DNA from: Cornus controversa
Taxonomy: Eukaryota; Streptophyta; Magnoliopsida; Cornales; Cornaceae
Length of the DNA: 64,000 nt
Assembly (NCBI GenBank): GCA_026545225.1
Contig: CM048846.1
Location: 36,901,501-36,965,500, forward strand
Direction: 5' to 3'
The notes under the pieces were generated by a model, which searched no databases, had not been told where the DNA came from, and saw only the letters and a list, made by a program, of their open reading frames with translations. A program made the translations under genes and the position numbers. Each line of letters starts with the position of its first letter. Within the stretch, counting starts at the first letter, position 1. Below, one piece after another: positions 1 to 12,100 of this stretch.

Positions 1-495
1 CATCTGAGGATCACATTTGTTAAGAATTGTGTCTCAAATTCTTAGTCTAATTAGGTTTCTATTTTAGAATTGTATGTTGTTAGAAATTTCCTATTAAACA
101 AGTCTTAGGCTCCAAGGAATTGTATTCCTTGTTCAATAAGGAATAAGGTTTAGGACAATATAAATAGTTACCTAAGTTATGAGTTAAGACTTATGAGATT
201 GAGATATATATAATTTCATGAGGGAGTTGATGGGTAGAAATAGTTTATGTGTTGGTAGAGTAGGAAAAATATTGGTGACACTAGTGGTGAGGGGATAGAC
301 TCGTGGAATTGTACATGGTGAAAATACATGTAAATGGTAGTGGTATTCTACCATTGTAATATCTCTACGTATTATATGACATCCGTGGTTGCAAGCTGGT
401 TTTGGCCAAACCATGTTAAATCTTATGTTTGTGTATGATTGGTTTATTGGCTTTCATTGGATATTGATGTTTGTGCAGTTCAGCTACCCCCAACA
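1..495 (+). mobile_element. LTR remnant (3' part of a 5' LTR)
   Basis: The segment ends in CCAACA and is followed two bases later by a primer-binding-site-like sequence, as expected for the end of a 5' LTR. A diverged copy of its first ~110 bases recurs at about 24610-24712, beyond the CACTA element, so the two are read as the LTRs of one retrotransposon split by the later CACTA insertion. The left end lies outside the window. Short ORFs here look spurious. Confidence 0.6.
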
Positions 496-497
496 AA

Positions 498-511
498 TTG
501 GTATTTGAGCC
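498..511 (+). other. Primer binding site, initiator-Met tRNA type (degenerate)
   Basis: TTGGTATTTGAGCC closely resembles the plant iMet-tRNA primer site (TTGGTATCAGAGC) and sits just after the LTR end CAACA. The differences fit an old copy. Confidence 0.55.
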
Positions 512-661
512 GAAGGTGAAAGAGATTCAGAAAACTCAAGGATTATTAATTGATGATGTAAAGCCTGTAATGAGTTTTAGTTGTAGGTGGAATCATCGAA
601 TCAACTTGATTGTTCATTATAGGTTGAGACTACTGTGATGGGTTACATTTCATGGAGCTCA

Positions 662-671
662 CACTACAAGA
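662..671 (+). repeat. CACTA left terminal inverted repeat
   Basis: CACTACAAGA, preceded by target duplication TCA. TTTTACGACGGGCC follows at 682-695 and recurs inverted just inside the right end. Confidence 0.9.
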
Positions 672-679
672 AAATTAGT

Positions 680-1330
680 CTTTTACGACGGGCCAAAACT
701 GCCATCAATGACTTTTTAAGGCGGCCACCCGCCCGCCCTCTATTAAGGTGTTATAATTACGAAGTTTTTTAAAGGCATGCGGAAACTTTTTAAAGGCGTT
801 CGAGAACTGCCTTTAATAATTCTACACACGCCTTTAAAATAATTTTTCAAGGCGGTTATTTAGTGTCTTAGAAATTGAATTATTAAAGGCGGCCCATACA
901 TGTCATCGAACTGTCATTATTTACGGCGCTCCGATCCCGCCCTAGAAGTTTAATTATTCAAGGCGGCCTCTAAATGTCATAGAACTTTTATTATTTACGG
1001 CGCTCAGACACCGCCGTAGAAGCAAAATTATTCCAGGCGGACCATGCATGTCATAGAAATGTCATTATTTACGACGGTCAGTTATTGCCTTAGAATCTTT
1101 ATTTACGACGTGCAATGCATGCCTTCAAATCTAATAGTCAGGGCCGAGTCTAGCCGCCTTAAAAGCTAAGCCAAATTTTTTTAAGGGCAGTGTTAGCCCG
1201 CCTTAGAATCTAGATATTAACGGCGTTTCTGGTCCGCCTTAGAAGCTACACTCATGATATTATTAAGGGTGGGCTTTGCCCGCCTTAAAAAACGCTATTA
1301 AGGGCAGCCATCGTCCGCCTTATAAAATTT
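680..1330. repeat. CACTA left subterminal repeat array
   Basis: Dense, imperfect copies of motifs such as ACGACGGGC, AAGGCGGNC and CGCCTTAAAA occur in both orientations, ending in a poly-T run near 1327-1345. In En/Spm elements such arrays are the binding sites of the TNPA-type protein. No coding potential is seen. Confidence 0.8.
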
Positions 1331-1884
1331 TTTTTTTTTTTTTTTGAAAATTCCTTTTTCTAATACCTCTCATTCCAAAAACCTGTGAAACCCAATCTAA
1401 AAGCCTGTGATACCATACATACAATACCAACATCAATTTGTATCGGAAGCTAAAAAACATTCAAATGAAAGTCGAGCCAAAAACACAGTTTGAATAACTT
1501 TCATCCCAACCCAAAAGTATGTGCATATCTAATTTGCAGATTCAAAGCTAGCACATTCAGCATGCTTAAAAATTACAACCATTAACAAATATAAAGTGAA
1601 CATTTAAAAGACGAATATTCTAGCTACAAATGAACTTAAGCAAAACACTGAACTTGAAGACGTAGTTGAGAGGCAATCGAAGCAAAATGGAGCAAGTACA
1701 ACAGGAGAGAAGGCTACTGCTACTGCTGCTCTGATTCATTATCCTGGGATTTAAAGAGAGAGGGTCAATGGAGCAAGTACAACAGAGAAAGGACAAAAAT
1801 ATCAATATATAATGAAATGAAACAATGAATATATATATAAAGAGGTATACTTGATATATATTCCTTTTCACTTTCCTTTATAAG

Positions 1885-2047
1885 TCTGCAAAAACTATTC
1901 TATGTACTGACATAGATTGTTTGCTCGAGGAACTCAAGTTGCCAAAATGGGAAGAGACAGTCGTTGGTGCAAGGACCAGATATGAGCAAATTATTAAGGC
2001 CCTTGCAGATAAATTTCCTTCAAAAAACTTGATGCTTGTCACACACG
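1885..2047 (+). pseudogene. Captured exon of a histidine-phosphatase / phosphoglycerate-mutase family gene
   Basis: One open exon of about 54 codons sits between a plausible acceptor (TATAAG at 1884) and a canonical donor (G|GTAACA after 2047). It encodes LLEELKLPKWEE, then RYEQIIKALADKFP, and ends in LMLVTHG. These match the C-terminal half of the plant phosphoglycerate-mutase-like (histidine phosphatase) proteins, where LLLVTHGE surrounds the second catalytic histidine. Neither the rest of the gene nor the N-terminal RHG motif is present, so this is a fragment. It lies just inside the CACTA subterminal array, in the same orientation as the other captured fragments and opposite to the transposases. 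The exact family member cannot be fixed from one exon. Confidence 0.7.
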
Positions 2048-2690
2048 GTAACAACTTTATGGATTTCCATCCATTCATAGTTTTTGAATAGATTTATGAT
2101 TAGAATACCATACGTATTTATTTTGGTGCCTCAAATCATATATAATATATAGGTACATAAACATATCCATGTCATACTTTTGATCTAGCGTGTCAGTGCA
2201 ACTTTTTGGATGCGTCTTGGGTTTGGTTCGGTCTGGTTCTGATGTAAAACAGAACCAAACCGGTCCCAGCAGTTCAAGATATATTAGAATCAAACTGAAT
2301 TGTTAGAATCAGTGGAACCGAACCGTAGATGATTGGTTCAATGGTTTTGGACTTTCTTATATATATATGCATATATAGATATACATATTAATCAAATGAA
2401 AAACCAAATCTGAAATATATATACACATAAGATGATATATATACACATAAGATTATGGCAAGTTATATTCTCTACCAATAACATGTATATTATATGATGT
2501 ACATATATTTATATTATCACTAATTAATGGTTTGGTTCAGTCCTTCTCGACCTCAAACCGGAATCGTACCAAACCGTACGATTTGGTTTGGTCCGGTTCT
2601 AACATTTTTTGTTAGGGCCTAAGAATTTCCATCTGTTTTTTATAATTAACTTGTTTGTTCTACTCATTGTTGAGAACCTTCTATTTCTAG

Positions 2691-4014
2691 GGGGTTGTGG
2701 ATATGTTTTGACTGGAGAAGATCCAGGTAAATTACCTTTTAGTGCTGCTCAAGTGTTGGGTGGTAAGCTGCTTCCAAATAGAGTTACTTCTATTGGGGAA
2801 ACAACTAAAATTGTACCTGCCCTAGAGCTTAAGGCTGGACAACTACATCCTTCTCTAAAGATTAAGCTGCAGCTTTTCCCAATAGATGAATGCACTCTTT
2901 TAGGATTGGAGAAGTGAGATTATGAACTGAAATTATTTAGCAAAACAGAATTCTTAAATGATTAGGTCTGTAATTATCAGTTTACAAAAATAATATTTTT
3001 CCTTTCTTATAGGATGGTCATAATCCATTTTTGGAACTCATAATTTAAAAAGGCTTTTGACTTTTGAGCGCTTAAACTTTTAGAAGCACTATATTTATGG
3101 TGCACATTACTTCTATTGTAGATCTAGATTCAGAATCTAATAGGTTCAAGTAAAGATACTGAACGATGAAGTACTAGAATGGAGTGGATAATACTTGACT
3201 GCTTTTGTTTTTTATCCATTTCATTTATACTGTGAAAAGTTTTAGAAAAGTTCTTCAATGAAGTTTTTAGTTTAGGTATCAACTTTCAAGAATTCGGCAA
3301 TTGTTGTCAGCTTTGCTTGCTCAATCTTTTGAGCTTGTGTATGTTCAGTTATTGCGCTGGAGAACCAATGGAAAGGCTTAGTTGCATTATATTTCCAATA
3401 CATGTTTTAGTTTTTCTTGAATGAGTTAATTTTGTTCTTACTAGGATGATGAAGTGAAGATTGAGGATAGCCTCGCACAATCAACAGTTCCATGGGATGA
3501 CAGTCTGACTAACTTGAGCATTGGTGGCCTGTTGTCTGAAGCATCTTTGCAGGGGAAAATCAATAATTGCGATCCGGAGTCAAATGGGAGCAAATCAGAT
3601 TTGCATCCAACTACGGATAAGGGCCCTATACAATCACTACTGCCATGGGATGATAGTCTAACTACCTTAAGCATTGGAGGTCTGCTATCTGAAGCATCAT
3701 TGCAGGGCAAGATCAATACTTGTGAACCAAAATTAGATGGGAGCAGATCGGGGTTGCAGCTAACTCTATTGATCTCTGATTCTTTTGATGCATTTATTGC
3801 GGGCCAAATGAATTCATATCCTCAAGTTTTAAAGCCAACATCACATGAATTACACTCATCTATATTGGACGCCGAAGAGACATGTCATGCATTTCCCTTT
3901 CGGAACTTCTCTTCGTCAGCCAAAGATGTTGTGGCTGTTAGTGGAAGTGTTAATTCAAGGGGCGGCAGTCGTGATACTAGTTCAAAGCCATTCAAATTTC
4001 CTAATTTTGCCGAG
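2691..4014 (+). pseudogene. Captured TKI1-like (TSL-kinase interacting protein 1) gene fragment, three exons
   Basis: Three exon-like blocks are visible. The first (2691-2915) encodes LTGEDPGKLPFSAAQVLGG and later LKIKLQLFPIDE. The second, at about 3013-3045, encodes DGHNPFLEL. The third (3445-4014) encodes DDEVKIEDSLAQSTVPWDDS and LSIGGLLSEASLQGKI, and ends at a GAG|GTTTGC donor. Order and motifs match plant TKI1, a nuclear partner of the TOUSLED kinase, from memory of the family. The first donor seems to have lost a base (GAGAAG|TGAG), so the first two exons no longer join cleanly. The N-terminal Myb/SANT part is absent. Within exon 3 the block WDDSLTxLSIGGLLSEASLQ occurs twice (about 3490-3555 and 3646-3711). 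It is a transposon-borne copy, probably non-functional alone. Confidence 0.72.
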
Positions 4015-4964
4015 GTTTGCTCCATATTTCTTTTTTGTACTCAGGTCTTGTTACTGCTATTTGCAAACAAACTCAAGCTTAATTTAGCTAGGCTGGTGAA
4101 TATAAATGTTCCATGTGTTATCATTGTAATTGTAGGTTGATATATTTACATGTCAAATGTGCTACATAGATTAGGGGAGAGAAAGAACATAGATTGAAGC
4201 TGTAAGAAAAGATAGGGTTGCCTTTGGCCCTATGTATAAAACATGAAAAAAGATGTGCTCACATAGCTGATATGGTTTGCAGGAAAGAAGCTTCATTAAG
4301 TTGAGTTATATAGAAAAAAAAATTTCATTAAGTTGAGTTATATAGAAAAAATTTACTTTCCAATCATTACCAGAACTGACAGTTCCAAATATACAAATAA
4401 TATATGTCAAAGGAAATGGAAGAGGAAAAAAAAAAAGGAATTTAAATATTTTGGAATATAAAAAATACCAAACAGCAAAAGAACAGTAATACAAACCTGA
4501 ACTTTGGCCAATAAACTGGGTAGCTTTAACAAACTCTCCAATTTTTGCCAACGCGTCCATGATGTCCCTGAAGCGAGTGTCATTATGCCAAGGTGGATAA
4601 AGTTTTGAATTAAAAAATAAAATAAGAAAGACACACCATTGACAATTCAAAATGGTTGTCTGAAGTCAGCATGAAAAAAAAATATAAGTTTGAATATACC
4701 AATGTATCATCATCACCTGACACTTCCCCTAAAGTTTGAGAAAATGATAACCCTCAAGTTTTGTCAATCTTTTGTTTCTGCAATAGAACATTCAGTATTA
4801 AAATCTCCAGAAACAACAAATGTTCTTTCTTTCAGTCACAGATAAGAAAACCAAATTAGCATTGAAAATACACCCATCTAATTTTCAGTCATTTTTATTC
4901 TACAAATAAACACAAAGAGACATTAATTAAATCTAATGCTCAATAGTATTAAGCACAAACTCAA

Positions 4965-5261
4965 CTGTCACGCCCCGGAACCCGGACCGCCGGGACTCCC
5001 CCGGACCGACCCGAACCCCGGTCGCGAACCCGTTTACTCAACCTCACGCTACAACCACCACCTGATCATACAATCTCAATTTCCCATTATTTTTACAAAA
5101 ATCGGGCATGACCCATTCTAAATAATCAACTCCTGGCATGTTAAACCTGCTTTCAATTCAAATGGACACTTCTGGGCACGTGTTCCCCCAACATTTATAT
5201 CTAACAGTCAAAATGGACACTTCTGGGCTCGTGTCCCCCCAGCATTTATATCTAACATGCA
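4965..5261 (+). repeat. LTR-like GC-rich start plus two tandem units
   Basis: TGTCACGCCCCGGAACCCGG at 4966 resembles the start of many plant Ty3/Gypsy LTRs. Behind it a unit of about 51 bp beginning ATGGACACTTCTGGGC is repeated twice (about 5163-5212 and 5213-5261). No matching 3' end was found, so this is at most a truncated LTR nested in the CACTA element. Confidence 0.35.
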
Positions 5262-6125
5262 TAATATAATCAAAAATATATGTCTCAGTCCTTCAATGTT
5301 CGTATTAAATACATACATCACATGAACAAAATACAACTGAATCAACATAATCGCTTCATACATTTAATCCAAATGTAATGCGTCTATCTAAATGACTGAA
5401 CATAAGTCAGATTCTAAGAAGACCAATCACTACCTCAGTAACTGGTGTTTTTGGCCTCTTTTCATTTTGACATGACTAACAGAAATTCAATCCAGTTTTG
5501 TGAACCCTCAGATGCAATTCTTAATTCAGTCACAAAATCCCACCCATCTATGTTTAGAGCTACCAGGAAGTCAAGATAAACAATCAGGGATGATTACTAA
5601 ACTGAAAGTGAAGTGTAAAGGTTTATGTGAACCAACTAAAAATATAAGCTTTAGTGATCAAGAAAAGAGAACTGAAAATAAAACCAGTGAAGTTGGGTAA
5701 AGAATTGACTGCCCATATTCTTGTCATAGAATTTTATACAAACAAACAAGTCAGCAATCAGTCCACAAAAATATCAGTATGAACTATGAAATAGAGACAG
5801 AAAGTAAAAACCATGTTATTGCAAATCTAAAACAGCATTAAATGACAGAATAGTAAGATGACGTGCCACATACTGAAATGATCAATCAGTACTTCTAACA
5901 TTTTTGACAATTTCGGACTAGGAGCACCATGAGACAAGCTATGCTGCATTTTTGACAAGTCAGCAACATGCATATTTCAGAAAATAGTTTCAGCAATTCA
6001 GCATTTTAAATGGCAGCTATGTAGAGCATTTTAGAACAGCCAAACTCAATTTCCAGCAACTTTAGATTTATGGCAGCAAGTTGAACAATTCAGCAAAGTA
6101 GATTTTCTGGCAGCATTAAAATTCC

Positions 6126-6290
6126 GGTAAAACAGATTTCAAACAGCAAGTATACCATCTAGAACACAATTTTAAGCAAGTGAAATAGGTAAAACAGATT
6201 TTCCAGCAAGTATACTATCTAGAACACAAATTTTCAGCAAGTCAAATAGCTATAACAGATTTTCCAACAAGTTTATCATCCAACCCAGAA
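6126..6290. repeat. Tandem repeat, ~60-bp unit
   Basis: About 2.7 imperfect copies of a unit containing AACAGATTTTCCAGCAAGT followed by ATCTAGAACACAA. Confidence 0.6.
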
Positions 6291-6655
6291 TTCTGTCCCT
6301 AAAGCAAAATAACATCAAAACTCATAATAGAATATTAGCAATTCAAACCCGAAGATAACAGAATAGCAAATTAAGTCCTCAATAATAGAATAGCAAATCA
6401 AATCCATAAGAGTGCGCCTGTGAGAGGTGTGTGTCAACAAGTAAGCCCCAACAAGTGCGCCTGTGATGGTGTGCATATATATATATATAGAGAGAGAGAA
6501 ACTAACCTTAGAGTTGTTTTCAAAAGAACCAAACATGCCCTTAACAGATTGCTTTCAAAAAAGTTCTATATATCTCTTGTAGAGATACAACCACAAAAAC
6601 AAGCAAAAAGCCCCAAAATACGATTATCCCTAAGGCTGAGCTGCAAATAAATAAA

Positions 6656-6744
6656 TGTTATATTTTCAGTGTCAATGGAATTAGATATTCAAATATTATA
6701 TATTATATTTTCAGTATCAATGGAATTAGATATTCAAATATTAT
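6656..6744. repeat. Two tandem ~44-bp units overlapping the 3' end of the TNPA-like gene
   Basis: The block TATATTTTCAGTNTCAATGG...ATTCAAATATTATA occurs twice back to back. The second copy reaches the stop codon of the Transposase_24 gene, so the duplication lies in its 3' untranslated region. Confidence 0.7.
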
Positions 6745-8773
6745 ACTTTGGAATACTTACTGATCTTGATAAACTTGCTAGGCCATGCAATTGAATTTCC
6801 ATGAGCTTGCCCAAGCAAATAACGGCCGGAGGAATCTGCCCTATACAAGGGAGCTTCGGATTCAAAGACAAAATCGACCCACACTTTCCAACAATCAGAA
6901 CCGAGTGGTGCATCACCTATGAGCGTAGAAGGATCTGAGGAGACAACTTCACCAGTAGCAACAAGTAATCCTGTCCCATTGTAATGGAATAACTCGCAAT
7001 CTTTTCTTTCAACATTTTCAGTAGATGGGACACGTGGTGCATTTTCAGTAGATGGGACACGTGGTGAAGCATTTGGACAAGATTGGTTATTAGCATTCTG
7101 TGTCTGGCATGAAAAAAAAGAAAAATAATTATGACAAAGCATTTTTAATATAAATGATGACAACGCATTCTTATTTTCACTTACCAACAATGATCTAAAC
7201 TCTTGCATTTGTTCCCTCATCTCTTCCCTCATTTGGTCCCTCATCTCTTCCCTCATTTCCTCCCTCATCTCTTCCCTCATTTTCTCCCTTTCAAGTCGCA
7301 TTGCTTCCAACATTTGCTCCCTTTGGTCCCGCATCATTGCTTCAAATTTCTTTTCATATCTTTGGGAATTTTCTTGTTGTTGTGCTTGGGTTTTCAATTT
7401 TGTAAGTGTTACCCCAAACCCAAGCCCTCTCACTCTTCCTCGATGTTCTGAACCAAATACATGATTGATGGCATCGTCATGAATTCCTGAACTTTGAGTC
7501 GTTTGGGAATATGTCTTAATTATTTCCTAAAATTTCATATTTTAAACACACGCATTAGTAACTTAATATAATAAATATAAATGATTAACTTAAATTATAA
7601 AACCTAAACATGTTACCACAGTCTCCTTGACTTGTTCATTTATGGGCTGACCATCCTTTCTCAAATGCGCTTTAATCCACACATCCACCCTTGAAATGTT
7701 ATCGGGCGTGTCAGACTCTTTTCGCTACATACCCAAACATGCACGTTTCAATTATTTGTGCTACTAAATCACAAGAACTATGGTTAGCATTAAATAAGTG
7801 AAGAAAATAAACATTCATTATTACCATTGAATCTTCTAATCGAGCATAGCCTAATCGGCTTGTTGTGTGTGGGGTAGTTATTTTGCTCCTCAATTCTTGT
7901 TTTTGTTTTCTTTCTTTCTGTAAATACAAAAAAGTTGCTAATTTATATAGGTCATGAAAATATATATCTATATATATATATATAATTAAAAAGTGCATAT
8001 AAATACTCACAGCATGCTCCTCCGATAATCGATTGGCAACAAATTCTTGCCACTCATCCACTGAATTTATATTATCGGGCTTCATTAAGGCAATGGCTCG
8101 TCGATTATTTCTCATGGACAACACATTATTTGTTGTATTTGATTTGTGATTGCGCCACGCCTTTCCCATCAATCCAAATGATACGCTTGCATGACAGTCG
8201 GCAACATCGAATCTTAGCTGCAAATATATATCAAATTATCAAATAAATATCCAAATATCATAGGGAGAACATGTTTTTATTCTTCTAATAGAGAATCAGA
8301 CACATCCTTCTACTAGCAAATTAGTAAAAATAAAATACCTTTATAATATCCCATAATTCTTGTAATAGAGACTCAGGCACATCCTTCCAGATCTTAATTG
8401 TTATGGGAACCCTCTCACGTGCTAGTACCCCAAGGCAAGAACTATACTTCTTACTATTATCACCAACTGGCTGCCCCCTTTCATTAAAATCCACAACTAG
8501 GCGCTCATTTGGTGTGGATGCTATCTTGTACAGTTGAGACTTTCCCCTACCCTTTCTTTTCTTTGTATTTGATGTAGCCTCAATGGAAGGTCCTTGAGAA
8601 GTAACTGGATCGGGTGAAACCCCACCAACTCTAAATTGATCGCCTGAAGGTGTCCTTGGAGAATTTGAACCCCCGCCAGAAATGCGTACAACTGATGGTG
8701 TACGTATCATTGCAGCCATAGCTGCTCGACGATTTCGTTCTGCACGTGTCTCACACTGTCTAGATGACTTCAT
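6741..8773 (-). CDS. TNPA-like CACTA protein (Transposase_24 / Ptta-En/Spm family)
   Basis: My model joins six minus-strand exons: 8773-8339, 8217-8011, 7917-7825, 7724-7617, 7526-7185 and 7103-6741. Every junction has GT and AG and falls in phase 0, giving 515 open codons. A basic Ser/Pro-rich N-terminus is followed by the Transposase_24 region (about residues 90-260, including RLVVDFNERGQPVG, then SFGLMGKAWRNH and EEWQEF-like sequence). A highly charged coiled coil with MREEMREEM repeats follows (about 330-385), then a C-terminal extension of about 120 residues. In En/Spm elements this protein is taken to bind the subterminal repeats and assist TNP2. An alternative first exon (8906-8889, MSEHPE) could splice at 8764 and replace the first codons. 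It lies downstream of TNP2 on the same strand, as in related elements. Confidence 0.85.
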
Positions 8774-9154
8774 TCCAGTACATGCATTAAAAGAAGAAGA
8801 ACATTAAAAATAAACATGTTTAAAGTTGATACTTAAATCAAAACAATCAATTTAAGATAAAACAACATTAAGTAAGATTGCTACTTACTTCAGGATGTTC
8901 AGACATAGTACAAATCGTTAGATGACCTGTAATCTTATCAAAGGAGTAATAATTCAGTTTATATTGGAGGCGCCACTATTGATTTAGAAAAAGAGCACCA
9001 GAAATAACATATTACCAGTTTAAGAAGGAATTTAATGCAAATTTAGATAGGTACATAATCACAACCATTCAGTTTCATCAAAAAATATGCTACAAGTAAC
9101 CAATTACAAACCAAAAAATATAACCAAGTAACCAAATACCCCTTTGAAAATATT

Positions 9155-12100
9155 CTACAATGTTATGCCCTCACAATCAACTCGTACATGATGTTCGCCA
9201 TCATCAAGAATTTCACATTCAAGTCTTGATATATCTAATGGAGCATAAGGCATATAAGCATTCTCTTCAAAAGTGTCCAAGTCAATTTTGCCTCTTGGTG
9301 GTACTTTAAGTACCACATACCAACTTGACGTTTCAGTATCCCTAGAATAAAACACTTGCTTAGCCTGTGACGCAAGGATAAATGGATCACTTTCAAATTG
9401 ACTTTGACCTTCATGAAGGTTCACCAATGTAAATCCATCTTCAACTTTGATGTCGTTTCTAATATTTGCCCAGTCACAATGAAACAACGGTACTTGAAAT
9501 GAGTAGTAGTCTAACAAAATTATATCTTTCAGAACACCATAGTAAGATATTTTTTCAACAACTTGATTTGTGTCTCTTGCACTAGATCGACATATAGTTT
9601 CAGCTTCAATGGAAACACCACTATTTTGTGTGCTTCTCTCGACATCCTTAGTGTGAAATCGATGGCCATTCACAATATAACCAGAATAAGAAATTACATC
9701 GTTCCTAGGCCCATTTGAAAGCCCCTGTAGCATCGTTGACACATTACTACTTGCATTAATCATGGTTTTGAACCATGAACTGAAGGTCTCCATGTGTTTC
9801 TTTTGTAGAGTGCTTTCATTCCTTGCAAGACAACTGTCCAAACCCTTGAGTTCCTCCACATGCTTTCTAATAAGAAAATAACATGGTTAAGTATTTTGTT
9901 TTTCAATAATAGTTATAAATTAAAAAAATTTCATACCATCTTACTTTAAATATGGTTCCACCTCCTCATTGTTGAATAATACATAACGGTGAGCAATGGC
10001 TAACATGTCACTAGACATGGTTTTTGAAATTCCCTTAGAAAGTGGGCGTCCTCCTTCTATTGTTTCAGTTTGAATATCTTCATTTTGAGAACGACGAACA
10101 CCAATTTCAGCGACTTGTTTCATGTGCTCACTACAAAATTGAATGCACTCTTCTACCAAGTACTTTTCTGCTATGCACCCCTCAGGTCTTGCTCGATTTT
10201 TAACATATCCTTTATAAACTTTCATCATCCTAAATATAACGATATAATTATATATATGGAAATTAAATAATATTTGTAATTGCATAACATATATAAAAGA
10301 ATGTTATAAATAAATTACCTCTCAAATGGGTACATCCAACGAAATTGTACTGGTCCACATAAACGAGCTTCTCGTGCAATATGAATGGTAACGTGTACCA
10401 TAATGTCGAAGAAAGACGGTGGGAAGAACCTTTCAAACATACATAAAGTTTCGACAATTTCATTTTCAATTTTTTCCAATTGATTCCTATCAATCACCCT
10501 TTGACATATTTCATGAAAATACACACATAGGCGAAATATAGCAATCCTCGGACCTTTTGGCAGTGTCCCGCGTAAAGCTACAGGCAGCAATTGTTGCATA
10601 AGAACATGACAATCATGAGATTTTAGGCCACTAATTTTGCACTCATCCAATGATACACGTTGCCCAATATTTGAACTATAACCATCAGGTAACTTCAGCT
10701 GTTGTAACCTTTTACAAAATGATTGCTTCTCTTTCTTCGATAATGTATATGGTGCTGGTGGCAAGTAATTTTTTTTCCCTAACTCCTTTGGGTGCAAATC
10801 TCCCCTAATGCCCATTTGCTTCAAATCCATACGAGACTTTAGTCCATCCTTTGATTTTCCCTTTATATTCAAAAGTGTGCCAAAAATACTCTCACAAACA
10901 TTTTTTTCAATGTGCATCACATCCAAATTGTGTCGGAGAGGTAACGCCTAACATAACAAGCAAAACGAATTATTAGTAAGGAGTGTGAACTCCTCAAATA
11001 AAAAAAAGACAACAACCACCGAAGATAAAGGTGAATTCAAATTGTGTACCTCCCAATATGGTAACTCAAAAAATATAGACTTTTTCTTCCATGGCCAAAT
11101 GCTAGGTTTCTCTTCCTTCTTGCGCTTTTTACTTTTTTCCTGATTTTTACTTTTTCCCCATGTATTTTGAAAATCCTTAATGCCGCAAAAAATTTCTGAA
11201 CTAGCTAATACTCTAGGTGGCCCCTTCATTTCTTCTTTTCCATCAAACCAAGTTTTCTTCTTTCTGTATGGGTGATTGAATGGAAGAAATCGCCGACTAC
11301 CCCTGAACACAGTCTTTCCACTAGATTTCAACCATTCAGAATATGTGTCTTTAACACACACTGGACAACCAAACTTACCTTTTGTTGCCTGGCCAGACAA
11401 ATTAGAATAGGCCAGAAGATCATTGATTGTCCACATCAAAACCACCCTCAAAGTAAACAAAGATTTAGTGAATGAATCATAAAGCTCAACACCTTTTTCC
11501 CATAATACTTTTAAATCTTCCAGTAGTGGCTCCAAATACACATCAATGTCATTTCCTGGTTGCTTTGGTCCTGAGATTAACAACGTCAACATCATATTCT
11601 CTTTAGACATATAAAGCAACGGGTCAAAATTATATACTACTAAAATCACAGGCCAACAACTATGTTTAGAGCTAAGGTCACCGAATGGATTGAACCCATC
11701 AGTTGCAAGGCCAAGCCTCAAATTTCGAGGATCTGATGCAAAACTCGGCCACTTTTTATCAATCAATTCCCATGCACATGAATCAACTGGATGCCGCATT
11801 TTTTTATCCCGACTTTTATGAGTCGAATGCCATAATACTTGTTCATCCTTTTCATTTGATCGAAATAATCGCCTAAATCTTGGTATTATTGGAAAGTACC
11901 GTAACACCTTAGCCGGAATCCCATTTCGAATTTTTTTACTATGTTCATTCACTTTCCACCGTGAAGCACCACATTTTGGGCATGCAATCAGATTCTCATT
12001 TTCTTTTCTAAAAAGACAACAATCATTGATACACGCATGTATTTTTTCATACCCCAACTCAAATATCTTCAATAACTTCTTTGTTGCATTAATCCCCTCC

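Larger units (their letters stand above)
4015..6655. other. CACTA interior without a recognised gene
   Basis: AT-rich sequence with a GC-rich block near 4965-5040 and short tandem repeats. A minus-strand stretch at about 4500-4600 is open for some 35 codons and ends at a possible donor (CAG|GTTTGT), so it could be one more captured exon. I do not recognise the protein. Other ORFs are short and lack coding character. Confidence 0.5.

Noticed and set aside
3441-3716. Minus-strand frame opposite the TKI1-like exon
   Set aside because: It is an antisense shadow; the plus strand carries the recognisable protein and splice sites.
7203-7451. Plus-strand frame rich in HLFPHLF repeats
   Set aside because: It is the antisense shadow of the MREEM coiled coil in the TNPA-like gene.
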